In this document: positions 8,451 through 17,550 of the stretch, piece after piece
Layout of the letters: the number at the start of each line of letters is the position of its first letter
Numbering within the stretch: position 1 is the stretch's first letter
Assembly (NCBI GenBank): GCA_937864035.1
Contig: CALMIO010000012.1
Location: 1-58,417, forward strand
Direction of reading: 5' to 3'
Source of the DNA: an uncultured Pseudomonadota bacterium
GTDB taxonomy: Bacteria > Bdellovibrionota_C > UBA2361 > CALMIO01
DNA: 58,417 nucleotides
Position numbers and translations under genes: made by a program
Notes under the pieces: generated by a model
Database searches by the model: none
Told to the model about the DNA's origin: nothing
The model's input: only the letters and a program-made list of their open reading frames with translations

Positions 8451-8572
8451 TAAGTTTGCTTGGCGGGACGTTAAGAAAGATTGCTGAAAAATGGCAATAA
8501 TTTTTGTTGAATCGGCAAGGGATCTAGTTAAGCGCTTTTAATTTACTAGCGCTACCCTGTTGGAGAGCATTG

Positions 8573-9283
8573 ATGCGTTTTACAGTTATCACTCTTTTCC
8601 CCGAAATTTTTGAGGGTTTTCTTGGTTCGGCTTTGATCGCCAAAGCTATTGATAAAAAATTGATTCAGATTGATCTTTTGAACTTGCGGGATTTTGCAGA
8701 GCCTCCGCACTACAAAGTTGACGATACTCCTTATGGAGGTGGCGCCGGCATGGTTCTTGCGCCATTGCCGCTGGCGCGCGCAATTCAAGCCGCTCAAAAA
8801 TCAGAAAATGGAGATGATACTAAGGTAGTTTTATTGAGCGCCGCCGGCAAGCTTTTTAATCAAGAAACAGCTGGCGAATTTGCTACGGAAAAAAGAATAA
8901 TTTTAGTTTGCGGCAGATATGAGGGGGTTGATCAACGAATCATTGATCTTTATGTTGATTATGAAATTTCATTAGGCGATTTCGTCACTATGGGAGGCGA
9001 GGCTCCAGCATTATGTTTGATTGAAGCGTGCGCCAGACTTGTTCCGGGTGTTTTGGGAAATCAACAATCTTTAATAAATGAAAGTTTTTCAGCTAAGAAA
9101 GGTAAGAGGCGACTCCTTGAGGCGCCTCATTACACTAAGCCGGCTAAATTCGTTGATCTCCCAGTTCCAGAAGTTTTGCTCTCTGGCAATCATCAGGCTA
9201 TTGAAGATTGGCGGGCTCAAGCCAGTCAATCTAAAACATTGCTCAATCGCCCTGATCTTTTGCGAAATATTGTAGAGAGATAA
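8573..9283 (+). CDS. trmD: tRNA (guanine-37-N1)-methyltransferase
   Basis: 236 aa. Methylates G37 next to the anticodon of tRNAs, preventing +1 frameshifts. Knot-fold motifs: RFTVITLFPEIF at the start, DDTPYGGGAGMVL, LVCGRYEGVDQRI, YEISLGDFVTMGGE, and the C-terminal VLLSGNHQAIEDWR. ATG at 8573, with GGAGAG at 8562-8567 as ribosome binding site, is preferred over the TTG at 8570. The 120-bp gap after rpsP holds no rimM. Confidence 0.97.
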   Translation: MRFTVITLFPEIFEGFLGSALIAKAIDKKLIQIDLLNLRDFAEPPHYKVDDTPYGGGAGMVLAPLPLARAIQAAQKSENGDDTKVVLLSAAGKLFNQETAGEFATEKRIILVCGRYEGVDQRIIDLYVDYEISLGDFVTMGGEAPALCLIEACARLVPGVLGNQQSLINESFSAKKGKRRLLEAPHYTKPAKFVDLPVPEVLLSGNHQAIEDWRAQASQSKTLLNRPDLLRNIVER

Positions 9284-9300
9284 TTTCATAACCTTATGCC

Positions 9301-9876
9301 ATGGCGAAAATTTTAGTCGCGCTCCTGCACGAACACCAACTTAATAAAGAGGGCGCGCTGATTACAACCTCGGTGACTTTGCTCGATGTCCATGATATCG
9401 CTCGCAGTTCAATGACTTACGGAATAGAATCTTTTTTTGTTGTGCACCCCTCTGAGAGCATGCGTTCCCTAGTTGGAACAATGGCGCGCCATTGGCAGGA
9501 AGGTTACGGCGCAACTTATAATCCAACACGTAAAGAGGCGCTTTCTCTACTTCAAGTTAGGTCATCATTTTCTGAGTTGTTAGGCGAACTAAAAAAAACT
9601 TACGGTGAAAAATTAAAGATTATCTCTACTTCGGCGCGCTTTAGCCCAGAGACAATTTCTTTTGTTGATCTTAAATCCAAAATCTCAGCTGACACCAATG
9701 GGGTTTATTTAATTTTATTCGGCACAGGTTGGGGGATGTCAGATCAGTTGATGGCGCTAGCGGATCTCCGTTTGCAGCCGATCTGTGGGCAAGGGGAGTA
9801 TAACCATCTTTCGGTCAGATCGGCTTGCGCCATCGTGCTTGATCGGCTATTTGGGGTTGGTACGGCGGGCTTCTAA
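9301..9876 (+). CDS. SAM-dependent RNA methyltransferase (PF09936-like, SPOUT type)
   Basis: 191 aa. Starts LVALLHEHQLNKEGALITTSVTLLDVHDIARSS and ends in a knot-like segment (LILFGTGWGMSD, LDRLFGVGTAGF). This is the family encoded next to trmD in deltaproteobacteria and Aquificae. The RNA target is not known to me. It lies 17 bp after trmD, so it is likely co-transcribed. Its presence is one of the better hints to the lineage. Confidence 0.82.
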   Translation: MAKILVALLHEHQLNKEGALITTSVTLLDVHDIARSSMTYGIESFFVVHPSESMRSLVGTMARHWQEGYGATYNPTRKEALSLLQVRSSFSELLGELKKTYGEKLKIISTSARFSPETISFVDLKSKISADTNGVYLILFGTGWGMSDQLMALADLRLQPICGQGEYNHLSVRSACAIVLDRLFGVGTAGF

Positions 9877-9884
9877 AAATCTTC

Positions 9885-10706
9885 TTAAATTAAAAAAAGG
9901 GCGGCGAGACCGAGAATAATCCTATACCAGCCGAAAACTTTTAATGAATATCTACTCAGAATACTTATAAAGATTTTAATTGCCGCCAAAGCGAATATAA
10001 AAGATAAAAACCCGCCGATTCCCAAAAGTAATAATTCATCTCTTGAAAGGATATGCCAGCTTTTTGCCAGATCATAACTTGCCGCCAAAATTAAAATTGG
10101 GATCGCTACGATAAAAGACACTTCAGCGGCTTGTTTGCGGCTGAAGCCGAACAGTATCAAGGGAAGAATAACAGTCAACGATCTCGATATTCCGGGCCAT
10201 AAAGCTAAACATTGAATCAATCCGACGCAAATCGATTCTTTATAACTTAGTCTTTGATTGTCTTTTAATTCCTCCTCTTTTTTCGCCGACATAAACCATT
10301 CAACAGCTAAAATTATGATGCCGCCTAATATCAAAGCGCAAGCCACGCTGCTAGGGAAAAAGAGCCGCTCTTTAATGAATTTGCCAAATATTGCTCCGCA
10401 ACAGAGAATTGGCGCGGTAATAATGCAAACAGCTTTAAAATCTATCGGTATTTTTGTTGCTGAATGATTGGTGTTAAATAAATCTCTCGCAATAAGCCTA
10501 AGCTCTTGGTGGTATAGAACGACCACTGCCAAAATAGCGCCGCCTTGAATAAAGATCTCTAAACTTTTCCAAAAGTCTCCTTCAGCTCCAATTATTGATC
10601 CGAATAAAATCAGATGCCCAGTGCTTGAAATCGGAAGAAATTCAGTTATACCTTCTATCAGGCTAAGCAGAAAAACTTTTAACAAAGCTTCTAATCCGCT
10701 ATTCAT
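9885..10706 (-). CDS. uppP: Undecaprenyl-diphosphatase
   Basis: 273 aa with about eight membrane segments. Recycles undecaprenyl diphosphate to the monophosphate carrier used for peptidoglycan and surface polysaccharides. Both family motifs are clear: EGITEFLPISSTGHLIL (residues 18-34) and the PGISRS loop (LWPGISRSLTV). ATG at 10706. The start overlaps the end of the ArnT-like transferase gene by 8 bp; both proteins deal with undecaprenyl-phosphate. Confidence 0.96.
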   Translation of the reverse strand: MNSGLEALLKVFLLSLIEGITEFLPISSTGHLILFGSIIGAEGDFWKSLEIFIQGGAILAVVVLYHQELRLIARDLFNTNHSATKIPIDFKAVCIITAPILCCGAIFGKFIKERLFFPSSVACALILGGIIILAVEWFMSAKKEEELKDNQRLSYKESICVGLIQCLALWPGISRSLTVILPLILFGFSRKQAAEVSFIVAIPILILAASYDLAKSWHILSRDELLLLGIGGFLSFIFALAAIKIFISILSRYSLKVFGWYRIILGLAALFLI

Positions 10707-12330
10707 TTTTTCTTAGGCATTTTACAACGATTGCTTTTTTGAAAGGTTTTTCAAACCAACCGTCAGAGCGCAAAATTAGCGGGAATTCGCAAAAGTCTCC
10801 CCATTGCTTTTTGAGATTGGCTGTTTGATCTTCAAAAAGAAAGATTAAATCTCCATTTTCCGGTTCAATTGCATCAACAGAGCTAAATGGTTTACCTAAT
10901 ATTAAACTAACTCCATAAAAAGAATGTTTGTAGGATTTTAGGCGGGCGCGATCGATGGAGATTCCTCTAGCTACTTCGGCAAAGGGCTGATGAGCCACTA
11001 ACTGATAATATTTTGGCATCAAAACCGCAAAACCAAGAGAGAAGATAAATATCCAAAATCCTAAAAATTTCAGTAGATTCGCTTCTCCCAATAAAACATA
11101 GCTTGCCATTATTAGAGTAGCCAGTGCCAATAGTAAATCAAAGCGCTCGAAATTCAGAAGAATAAATCGTATTAGGTTTGACCAATCGTTTTCGGCGATT
11201 CTTGACAATTCAATCGCTGGCGCGTTGTAGGAGATCAAAAAAGAGATTGAGGCGACTATTATGAAAATAACCGAAAAAGTTTTAGTGGTTACTGAAAATA
11301 CTTTAATAGCTAGCCGTGATTTTTCCAACCAATCGGCGAGCAAGATCGCGAAAAATGGATAAGTCGGTAAGAGATAAGTTCCTCGTTTGCTGGCTGGAAT
11401 CAAGAAAAAAAGATTGATAATGATTATCACAATTGCTGAGAATTTATTGATCGTCGTGGAAGTTATCTTTTGCCCGCCAAGTTCCCAGATGGCAAATGGC
11501 ATTGTGATTGATAGTGGCAGGCTCCCCAAGAAAAATGTCGCTAACAGATAAAAGCCGGAGTGATTATGCCCTCCTTTTGAAGCGAAAAACCTTCCAAAAT
11601 TTTCTTCAAAAAACTTATTTTCAAAATCAAAACCGTCGATAGAGATTGCCAAAACGTACCAAATAAGCGATACCAGTAAACAATAAGGAATAGTTCTCGC
11701 TAGATCGGAAAAACTTTTTTTAAACCAGACTTGGCGAAATTCAAAAAGATTCCAAACTGCGACTGTTAAGGTAAAAATAACAATCGTCACTGGTCCCTTA
11801 GCTAAAACCGCCAAACCTAATAAGCCTCCTGAAATGATTAGCAACCAATTTTTACTGGCAATCAGATAAAGTATCAATGAAAGCGCCAAGAGAGGAGCAA
11901 AAACTCCATCAACCCTAGCAACTTGAGACGATCTAATCCATTCAGGCATAATCAATAGGGTAAGAGAGGTAATCAACGCCAATTGCTTTGAGGCAACATT
12001 TGAGAGGATCAGATAAAAAGCGACAAGAAATAAAAGGCTGATCAAGAAAGTCGGCGCACGTGCCGATATTTCATCGACCAAAAGTATTCTGCGAACCTTG
12101 GACGTTGTTGCCATTAACCAATGTGTTAGTGGAGGTTTGGAAGGAACGCCGCGATCGTAAACTTCTGGCAGAAGATAGTTACCGGTTTTCAGCATGTTGG
12201 CGGCGGCTAAAGCTTCTCGCGTTTCCCCTCTGGTGGCAAAAGGAGTACGAACGATTCCGGGCAAAGTTAGTAGAAAATAACTTAATAAAATTAACCAAAA
12301 CGCTTTAGATCGCGCTAAGTTAGTAATCAT
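10699..12330 (-). CDS. ArnT-like membrane glycosyltransferase (GT-C, PMT family)
   Basis: 543 aa from the ATG at 12330; an in-frame TTG at 12342 would add four residues. About a dozen membrane segments. The N-terminal part has PFATRGETREALAAANML, then SKPPLTHWLMA and DEISARAPTFLISLL. This is the pattern of ArnT and related dolichyl/undecaprenyl-phosphate sugar transferases, where the acidic residue after the first segment is catalytic. The family moves a sugar from undecaprenyl-phosphate to lipid A or another periplasmic acceptor. Which sugar is unknown, as no arn genes are nearby. Overlaps uppP by 8 bp. Confidence 0.85.
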   Translation of the reverse strand: MITNLARSKAFWLILLSYFLLTLPGIVRTPFATRGETREALAAANMLKTGNYLLPEVYDRGVPSKPPLTHWLMATTSKVRRILLVDEISARAPTFLISLLFLVAFYLILSNVASKQLALITSLTLLIMPEWIRSSQVARVDGVFAPLLALSLILYLIASKNWLLIISGGLLGLAVLAKGPVTIVIFTLTVAVWNLFEFRQVWFKKSFSDLARTIPYCLLVSLIWYVLAISIDGFDFENKFFEENFGRFFASKGGHNHSGFYLLATFFLGSLPLSITMPFAIWELGGQKITSTTINKFSAIVIIIINLFFLIPASKRGTYLLPTYPFFAILLADWLEKSRLAIKVFSVTTKTFSVIFIIVASISFLISYNAPAIELSRIAENDWSNLIRFILLNFERFDLLLALATLIMASYVLLGEANLLKFLGFWIFIFSLGFAVLMPKYYQLVAHQPFAEVARGISIDRARLKSYKHSFYGVSLILGKPFSSVDAIEPENGDLIFLFEDQTANLKKQWGDFCEFPLILRSDGWFEKPFKKAIVVKCLRKNE

Positions 12331-12343
12331 AATTACTCGCAAA

Positions 12344-13588
12344 TTATTTAGATGAGATTAAAACAGCGGCGGCCATAGCGCCAGCCGCGCAAACTGAAAT
12401 TAAAGCTCGTTTGCCATTAGTTTTGCGGAGAGTCCTAGCGGCCGCCGAAATTAACCTTCCGCCAGTAGCGGCGAAAGGATGCCCAAGAGCGATCGAGCCT
12501 CCATGAATGTTAAGCTTTTCTCTAGGAATATGATAGCGATTGACTAACTCTGGAAATTTCGGCGAGCCTTCCTCTAAAACTTTAATATTTGACAAGACTT
12601 GTGCCGCGAAAGCTTCGTGTATTTCAAAAAGATCAATTTCGGAAATTTTAAGATTATTTTTCTCCAGCAATTTGGAAATTGCTAGAACAGGCGCCATCAA
12701 TAACCCACGACTTGGTTCGATAGCTGCGAATTCAACATCTTCGATATAACCCAAAATTGGCAAATTATTTTGGTGAGCAAAATTTTCATTCGCAAGGCAT
12801 GCAAGCGACGCGCCGTCTGTCAAAGCTGAAGAATTTCCAGCGGTTAAACTGCCGGCGGAGGATCTATCAAAAACACTTTTTAAATTGGCTAATTTTTCTA
12901 TCGTGGTATTTGCTCTGATCAGGTTATCTGAAGCGACATTCCCAAAAGGCAAAATATCTTCTTTTAAAAAATCCGAATTGATTGCCGCTTTTTGATGTGA
13001 ACCACAAGCAAACTCATCTTGTTGATTACGCTGAATCCCAAATTCTTTCGCCATAATTTCGCAATGCTCCCCCATTGTTAACCCGGTTGAGGGCTCTTTC
13101 GGGCTGGGCGCTAAAGGGAGAAAATCAGATGGTCTGAAAGAAGCTAAAGAAAGAAATTTTTCTGGGGTATTTTTCGCGCGAAATAATTTTAAAAATTTCT
13201 CTTGAGCCTTTTTTCTGAACGTAAGGGCAGGATTAGACATGCTTTCGACACCCCCGCAAAAGCCGATTTGCCATCTGCCTCGGCGAATTCCATCGTCAAG
13301 GACGGTGGCGGCAACAATTCCGGTAATACAATTGTTTGACACGAAATGACCCTCAACGCCTTTTGGTAGATCGCTTCTTAAAATCAGCTCGCGGGCGAGA
13401 TTCGGATAAGTTGGATCTAATAAAACAGATCCAAAAACCAATACCTCTGGCAGATGATTGACTCTTTTGGCAAGTTCGTTAACTAGTGGCAAACTTAAAT
13501 CAAGTTGACGCAGGTTTGCAAAAACCCCACCGGCTTTGACAAAAGGTGTTCTTAAGGTCGCGATAATCGCTGTGCGGTTTGAAGGCAT
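12344..13588 (-). CDS. Thiolase (acetyl-CoA acyltransferase, FadA/FadI type)
   Basis: 414 aa cytosolic enzyme that cleaves or condenses 3-ketoacyl-CoA. The nucleophilic Cys is C87 in VSNNCITG. The other active-site motifs are present: HEAFAAQV, NIHGGSIALGHPFAATGGR, and the C-terminal Cys in SVCAAGAMAA. The long insertion between residues ~115 and 170 resembles the FadI/trifunctional-type thiolases more than small PhaA enzymes. ATG at 13588. No hydratase/dehydrogenase partner is in the window, so degradation versus biosynthesis cannot be decided. It may be read through into the ArnT-like gene, but the functions look unrelated. Confidence 0.92.
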   Translation of the reverse strand: MPSNRTAIIATLRTPFVKAGGVFANLRQLDLSLPLVNELAKRVNHLPEVLVFGSVLLDPTYPNLARELILRSDLPKGVEGHFVSNNCITGIVAATVLDDGIRRGRWQIGFCGGVESMSNPALTFRKKAQEKFLKLFRAKNTPEKFLSLASFRPSDFLPLAPSPKEPSTGLTMGEHCEIMAKEFGIQRNQQDEFACGSHQKAAINSDFLKEDILPFGNVASDNLIRANTTIEKLANLKSVFDRSSAGSLTAGNSSALTDGASLACLANENFAHQNNLPILGYIEDVEFAAIEPSRGLLMAPVLAISKLLEKNNLKISEIDLFEIHEAFAAQVLSNIKVLEEGSPKFPELVNRYHIPREKLNIHGGSIALGHPFAATGGRLISAAARTLRKTNGKRALISVCAAGAMAAAVLISSK

Positions 13589-13774
13589 TGAAAAGAAAAT
13601 TTTACGATCCGTTAATTATAATTTTTTTGTTTCATGGCGAATTTACGACTGATTAATATATTTAATATTATTCAGCCTTATTTTTGCTGATAAAAGTATC
13701 TTATATTTTAATTTCAAGCGCTACCGGCTAATAATCAAGTTGCGAACAGAGAGATTGATTTGAAGTTTAGTCTT

Positions 13775-14635
13775 TCATTGATTTGCTTTCAGGGCGTTTA
13801 GTAATGGCTGAGAGGAGTCGGCTCTCAGCCAGAAAAATTCTCGCCTTTTTGCGAGAGCGTCGGTGATCGTTTCAAACCATCTTTCTTTCCTTACCTCTTT
13901 ATCTATGCCGTCATACAAAGCGAGCACAGCTGAAACTCTGGCGTGTTGAGTCAGAGTTGTGGCTGTTTTTTCAGCGTCCTCGCGCCACTCCCCGTAAGGC
14001 AACAGAGGCGCGACAACGATTTCAGTATTTATACCGAGTTTTTGTAGAGCTTTGATCGCTTGTAAGCGTTCAGCAACAGGCGGAGTTGTTGGTAAGTAAC
14101 GATGAGCCTGCTCCGGATCAATAGTTTCGAGAGCAAAGCGTACAGTTAAGTTGTGGTTACAATTTGCTGAGAGTTTTTTTAGCGATGGTAGTCCAAGTAA
14201 TATTAAAGGTGAGCGAGTTTGAAGTATAATCTCGGCGAATTTTCTCTCCTCTAGCTGTTTGAGTAATTTTATCGTCAGCTCAAACCGCTCAAATGGGGAG
14301 AATGGATCGGAGTGCGCTCCTATAATTAGAGATGTTTTTTGTAAAAATTTTTGAGACTCAAAAAGATCAATCCGCCTTTTTAATTGTTCCAAAGAGGTTG
14401 GTGAGTATATTCTGCTGTATGAATTGAGAGATAAATTTTCGTAAAATCTCTCAGGGCCAAGAAGTTCAGGATATAAATCAAGAGACTCAGGGTATAAGAA
14501 GCAGTGTTTTTGATCTATCAGATTGTCTGTCAGCTGAAAACTTATTCTATTCTCTTGAACTTCAAAAATAGCGGTAATTCTCCTTTTTTGAGGTTCTAGT
14601 TTATCATATTGCTCTTTTATAGAGGCTTTTGCCAT
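13775..14635 (-). CDS. SPL/Rv2578c-like radical-SAM-fold protein lacking the CxxxCxxC motif
   Basis: 286 aa. The central and C-terminal part matches the SplB/photolyase-like radical SAM family: IIGAHSDPFSPFERFELT, LQTRSPLILLGLPSL, VRFALETIDPEQAHRYLPTT, ERLQAIKALQKLGI, VVAPLLPYG. In catalytic members the N-terminal third carries GCxxxCxYCY for a 4Fe-4S cluster. Here that region (residues ~30-60) has a single Cys (C45), and a second Cys lies near residue 157, so no canonical cluster site exists. The frame is intact with an ATG at 14635, so it looks like a maintained non-cluster derivative, not a decayed gene. Function unknown. Confidence 0.75.
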   Translation of the reverse strand: MAKASIKEQYDKLEPQKRRITAIFEVQENRISFQLTDNLIDQKHCFLYPESLDLYPELLGPERFYENLSLNSYSRIYSPTSLEQLKRRIDLFESQKFLQKTSLIIGAHSDPFSPFERFELTIKLLKQLEERKFAEIILQTRSPLILLGLPSLKKLSANCNHNLTVRFALETIDPEQAHRYLPTTPPVAERLQAIKALQKLGINTEIVVAPLLPYGEWREDAEKTATTLTQHARVSAVLALYDGIDKEVRKERWFETITDALAKRREFFWLRADSSQPLLNALKANQ

Positions 14636-15026
14636 TCTGCTATGTTTAGGTTAAGAGCCATTATTTTGTCGCTTAAGTGTTTAATCGCTTTTTGTAATCA
14701 TCACTAATTATGAAGCCATTTTGTAAAAAACGATGCTAACTTTTAAAATATTTTTACCATATTTAATCTTCTTTTAGTAAAATCGGTGTAACTGGTTAAA
14801 AGTTGCTAAAACTATGTTGAACATAAAATTAATCATGGTTTTTAATAATGACCTTAAAAATCTGATTTGCTGAAATCAGTTATTTTTGCTCTAATCGACA
14901 AATATACGGTTGAGATTGAAAAATTCTCGAAAACCGAAAAAGTGAATAAAAACAAAAATTTTGCTTTTTATGAAGCTTTTAGAGTTTTGCCATGTTTCGA
15001 ATAAATTAAGGAGGTTTTATTAGCTT
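14636..15026. other. Intergenic region upstream of trxA
   Basis: 391 bp between divergent genes, strongly AT-rich, with no coding frame I believe in. It holds a hairpin at 14862-14879 (CTGATTT, loop GCTG, AAATCAG) followed by a short T-rich tract, and the trxA ribosome binding site. I see no convincing -35/-10 pair. Confidence 0.5.
15008..15015 (+). promoter_or_regulatory. Strong ribosome binding site of trxA
   Basis: AAGGAGGT, a near-perfect Shine-Dalgarno, 11 nt before the ATG at 15027. It stands out because most genes in this window have weak or no visible Shine-Dalgarno, suggesting high expression of thioredoxin. Confidence 0.8.
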
Positions 15027-15353
15027 ATGTCTGGCTTGGTTATAGAAGTTACTGATTCCAGTTTTGAACAGGAGATTTTACGGTCAACTTTGCCTGTCGT
15101 ACTTGATTTTTGGGCGGCTTGGTGCGGACCTTGTAAGGCTTTAGCGCCCGTTTTAGAAAAACTTGCTACTGAATATAACGGCAAAGTTAAGTTTGCCAAG
15201 ATGAATGTTGATGAAAATCCACGTACTCCAGATCAATTTGGCGTTCGTGGTATTCCGATGCTAGTTTTTTTTAAGGAAGGCCAGGCGCTTGATTCTATCG
15301 TTGGCAATCAAGATCGAGAAGTTATTGTTGAATCGTTGAAGAAAATTCTGTAG
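15027..15353 (+). CDS. trxA: Thioredoxin
   Basis: 108 aa, the standard length. Active site WAAWCGPCKALAPVLE, the cis-Pro loop GVRGIPMLVFF, and KVNVDEN-like KMNVDENP. Cytosolic general disulfide reductase. Preceded by a strong AAGGAGGT. Followed 44 bp later by an oxidoreductase gene on the same strand. Confidence 0.96.
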   Translation: MSGLVIEVTDSSFEQEILRSTLPVVLDFWAAWCGPCKALAPVLEKLATEYNGKVKFAKMNVDENPRTPDQFGVRGIPMLVFFKEGQALDSIVGNQDREVIVESLKKIL

Positions 15354-15397
15354 TTTTTATCTTTAAGATAGACCGCTTGTAATTTTTACTTAAATTT

Positions 15398-16435
15398 ATG
15401 AAAGCAGTTTTTTTTAAGGAGCACGGAGACAGTTCGAAGTTGGAATATGGCGATTTGCCAGAACCTCAATTGCAAGATGGTTACGCGCTCGTCAAAGTCA
15501 GGGCTGTCGCTTTGAATCACCTTGATATTTGGGTGCGGCGCGGTTGGCCCGGATTAAAGTTAAATCTTCCTCATATTGGAGGGAGCGATATAGCAGGTGA
15601 GTTGGTGGCAATTAAAGGAACTTCAGTCGATCAAACATTTACTCCAAATAGTAGGGTAGTAGTTAACCCGGGAGTTAACACTATCGTTGATGAATGGACA
15701 AGGCGGGGCGAGGACAGTTTAAGCCCCAGCTATAAAATTATCGGCGAACAACTACCCGGAGGAATGGCTGATTATATCGTTGTGCCTATTGCAAATTTAA
15801 TAAAAATTCCCGATCACATCTCTTTTGAAGAAGCGGCCGCCCCGATTCTTGTTGGTATGACAAGCTGGCGAATGTTGTTTAAGCGGGGGCTCCTGCAAAC
15901 TGGTGAAACGGTTCTGGTTGTTGGCTCAGGCGGCGGGGTGAATTCGATGAGTATTCTTTTGGCGAAGGCCGCTGGCGCTACGGTTATCGCTCTTGCTGGC
16001 GGCGAGGAGAAAGCAAAGCGCGCGGCTAAGTTGGGCGCTGATTACGTAATCAATTATAAAAGTTTGCAAAATTGGCATTTAGAAGTTTTAAAGATTACTT
16101 CTGGCAGAGGAGTTGATCTTGTTATTGATAATGTCGGCAAAGCGACTTTTGAAGGCAGTATTAGATCTGTTAGGCGTGGTGGTAAGATTGTTACAGTTGG
16201 GAACACCTCTGGCTATGAAATTGTCTTTGATAACAGGCTTCTTTTTACTAAACAGATATCGCTAATTGGCTCAACTATGGGCAGTTCTCAGGATCTTTTT
16301 GATTTTCTTAACTTTTTCTGGACTCGTAAAATGAAACCGGTTATTGATCGAGTTGCGCCTTTAAAAGATGGGCCGCAGATGTTAAAGTTATTAGAAATAG
16401 GGGAACAATTTGGAAAAATAGTTCTATCCGTTTAG
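15398..16435 (+). CDS. MDR-family (zinc-type alcohol dehydrogenase-like) oxidoreductase without zinc cysteines
   Basis: 345 aa. N-terminal GroES-like domain (NHLDIWVRRGWPGLKLNLPHIGGSDIAGE) and C-terminal Rossmann domain (VLVVGSGGGVNSMSILLAKAAGATV, VDLVIDNVG). The closest family pattern is NPGxxCGxCxxCxxGxxxxCPSYxxxGE. Here the equivalent residues 90-116 (NPGVNTIVDEW, then TRRGEDSLSPSYKIIGE) carry none of the four structural-zinc cysteines, and the catalytic zinc ligands are also absent. It is therefore likely a zinc-independent NAD(P)H quinone- or enoyl-reductase type enzyme. Substrate unknown. No signal peptide; cytosolic. Confidence 0.85.
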   Translation: MKAVFFKEHGDSSKLEYGDLPEPQLQDGYALVKVRAVALNHLDIWVRRGWPGLKLNLPHIGGSDIAGELVAIKGTSVDQTFTPNSRVVVNPGVNTIVDEWTRRGEDSLSPSYKIIGEQLPGGMADYIVVPIANLIKIPDHISFEEAAAPILVGMTSWRMLFKRGLLQTGETVLVVGSGGGVNSMSILLAKAAGATVIALAGGEEKAKRAAKLGADYVINYKSLQNWHLEVLKITSGRGVDLVIDNVGKATFEGSIRSVRRGGKIVTVGNTSGYEIVFDNRLLFTKQISLIGSTMGSSQDLFDFLNFFWTRKMKPVIDRVAPLKDGPQMLKLLEIGEQFGKIVLSV

Positions 16436-16486
16436 CTTTCCTTATTAGTTCTTGCTTTTTTCTTAATATTTTATTGACTCCTGAAT

Positions 16487-17491
16487 TTGTCGGTGAATTT
16501 AATATATCCGGCGACAACAGATAACATTCGCCTCGCGGCGGGTATTTTAAAGAGCGGCAATTTAGTAGCTATGCCGACCGAGACGGTCTATGGTTTAGCC
16601 GCAAATGCTCTTGACCAGAAGGCGGTTGCCAAGATTTTTGAAAGCAAAGGGCGTCCACAGTCAAATCCGTTGATAGTTCATCTACTTAATCTGGATCATG
16701 TTGATAGGGTATCGTTGGTTAAATCTGGCGATTTAGCTTTGAATAGAGCCCGAAAATTGAGATCTTTTTTCCCGGGACCTTTAACTATTGTTTTACCAGC
16801 TAATTCAAATTTGCCCAAAAATGTGACAGCTGGTCTTGATACGGTGGCGATCCGGTTTCCCGCCCATCCGGTTGCCAGATCGCTTTTGGAAGTTTCCGGA
16901 CTTCCACTTGCCGCTCCAAGCGCTAACCGCTCTGGCTATCTTAGCCCAACAACCGCTGAGCATGTTGCCGGCGAATCTTTGCTTCATATCAAAATGATCC
17001 TTGATGGTGGCGCTTGCAAATTTGGAGTTGAATCAACGGTGCTTGATCTGACGACGACTAAACCTCAAATTTTAAGAGCAGGAGTTGTTACCTTAGAAGA
17101 TCTGATTTTAGCTCTTGGCGAAGAAATTGTCTTGCTCAATGACGATCTGCAGAACGCGGCCGCTCCGCGTTCTCCCGGAGCGCGTTTCACGCATTATGCG
17201 CCTCACGCCCGAGTTATTTTCTACCGAGATTTAACGGAGGAGATCGTTTCGCAATATTCAAAGATCGGCAGGATTTTTTTTGAGAAACCACTACCAGCAG
17301 AAGGTAAAAAATATAATTATGTAGTTGATCTTAGCGGACAAGGAGGCTTGGAATATGTCGCAAGGGAATTATATGGGGCGCTGAGACAAGCCGACCTCTT
17401 TGGTTGTGATCTAATTGTTGTTGATAATTGCCCTGAAAGCGGAGTTGGTCTCGCGATTATGGACAGGTTAAAGCGCGCTATTAAAAGGTAG
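16487..17491 (+). CDS. sua5: L-threonylcarbamoyladenylate synthase (Sua5/YrdC)
   Basis: 334 aa. Makes threonylcarbamoyl-AMP for the t6A modification at position 37 of ANN-decoding tRNAs. YrdC domain residues ~1-205: AMPTETVYGLAANA, ESKGRPQSNPLIVH, LPLAAPSANRSG. Then a linker with SPGARFTHYAPHA and a C-terminal Sua5 domain, giving the long Sua5 architecture instead of short TsaC. No ATG fits: TTG at 16487 or GTG at 16493 (two codons later) is the start. Confidence 0.93.
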   Translation: MSVNLIYPATTDNIRLAAGILKSGNLVAMPTETVYGLAANALDQKAVAKIFESKGRPQSNPLIVHLLNLDHVDRVSLVKSGDLALNRARKLRSFFPGPLTIVLPANSNLPKNVTAGLDTVAIRFPAHPVARSLLEVSGLPLAAPSANRSGYLSPTTAEHVAGESLLHIKMILDGGACKFGVESTVLDLTTTKPQILRAGVVTLEDLILALGEEIVLLNDDLQNAAAPRSPGARFTHYAPHARVIFYRDLTEEIVSQYSKIGRIFFEKPLPAEGKKYNYVVDLSGQGGLEYVARELYGALRQADLFGCDLIVVDNCPESGVGLAIMDRLKRAIKR

Positions 17492-17550
17492 TTTTTTCTA
17501 GTTAATATTAATTTTGAGCCTCTAAAAACACCGTAAAGATATTTTTATGA

